This document shows positions 6,180 to 6,329 of a stretch of 6,329 nt of DNA, in pieces. Every line of letters starts with the position of its first letter. The stretch's first letter is position 1. Both the position numbers and the translations under genes were made by a program. The notes beneath the pieces are model-generated. The model did not search any database. It was not told where the DNA came from and worked only from the letters and a program-made list of their open reading frames with translations. The DNA comes from JAJKIP01 sp040509055 (GTDB lineage Bacteria > Bacteroidota > Bacteroidia > Chitinophagales > Chitinophagaceae), in assembly GCA_040509055.1 (NCBI GenBank), contig JBEVLT010000455.1, positions 1 through 6,329 on the forward strand, in the 5' to 3' direction.

Positions 6180-6329
6180 TTAGCGCTTTTCCAGCAGCCA
6201 CCATTGCCGCCTGCGTGGCTTCACCTTGTAGTTGGTACTTAAATATGTATAAATATGCTGCATGGCATCGTCAATGCTGTCGGTCACCAGCACCAGGTTC
6301 ATGTCTTCTTTGGAGATCGTGCCCTGGTT
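6180..6329 (-). CDS. LOG/TIGR00730 family protein, C-terminal fragment
   Basis: The last 49 codons and TAA stop of a gene that runs off the right edge; no start codon is present. The readable protein contains NQGTISKEDMNLVLVTDS, then IDDAMQHIYTYL and a basic, aromatic tail ending KPRRRQWWLLEKR. The GTIS-ED-(N/D)L-VTD followed by a D/E-A helix is the usual C-terminus of the LOG (lysine decarboxylase-like, TIGR00730) Rossmann-fold family, whose characterised members hydrolyse nucleoside 5'-monophosphates such as cytokinin ribotides. The catalytic GGxGTxxE and PGG motifs would lie outside the window, so function rests on the tail alone. It is on the same strand as GH97, 67 bp upstream, with no convincing terminator between them. 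Confidence 0.7.
   Translation of the reverse strand, partial: NQGTISKEDMNLVLVTDSIDDAMQHIYTYLSTNYKVKPRRRQWWLLEKR

Overview
The window looks like chromosomal DNA from a member of the Bacteroidota, most likely a Chitinophagaceae-type soil or plant-associated bacterium. The evidence is a SusB-like GH97 alpha-glucosidase, a LytS/LytTR two-component pair, a HAD phosphatase of the FDLGGVLVDWN type common in that phylum, moderate-to-high GC, start codons that mostly lack Shine-Dalgarno sequences, and a weak match to the Bacteroidota -33/-7 promoter. Genus is not resolved. The window is almost solidly coding: the longest gene-free stretch is 67 bp (6113-6179), and no RNA gene, mobile element or CRISPR array was seen.

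Layout. Positions 2-1374 (+ strand) hold the 3' part of a LytS/YehU-type membrane histidine kinase and, 5 bp later, its LytTR response regulator. Everything else is on the minus strand. Reading from right to left, there is the last 49 codons of a LOG/TIGR00730 family protein (6180-6329), then a 67-bp gap with a candidate promoter and an imperfect 21-bp dyad. A tight gene string follows: GH97 glycosidase (3977-6112), SemiSWEET sugar transporter (3708-3980), YbjJ-like MFS transporter (2495-3697), HAD phosphatase (1891-2511) and RDD membrane protein (1377-1865). GH97 and SemiSWEET overlap by 4 bp (ATGA), SemiSWEET and MFS are 10 bp apart, MFS and HAD overlap by 17 bp, and HAD and RDD are 25 bp apart. 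The RDD gene converges on the response regulator, with 2 bp between the stop codons.

How the genes may work together (inference). The GH97 enzyme carries a signal peptide and all the glutamates of the inverting alpha-glucosidase subgroup, so it should release glucose from alpha-glucosides in the periplasm. SemiSWEET could take the sugar across the inner membrane. The MFS protein could move a related solute, and the HAD enzyme could dephosphorylate a sugar phosphate or other small phosphate ester. No SusC/SusD pair is in the window, so this is a compact hydrolase-plus-transporter unit and not a classical polysaccharide utilization locus. The convergent two-component pair cannot be tied to this unit from sequence alone.
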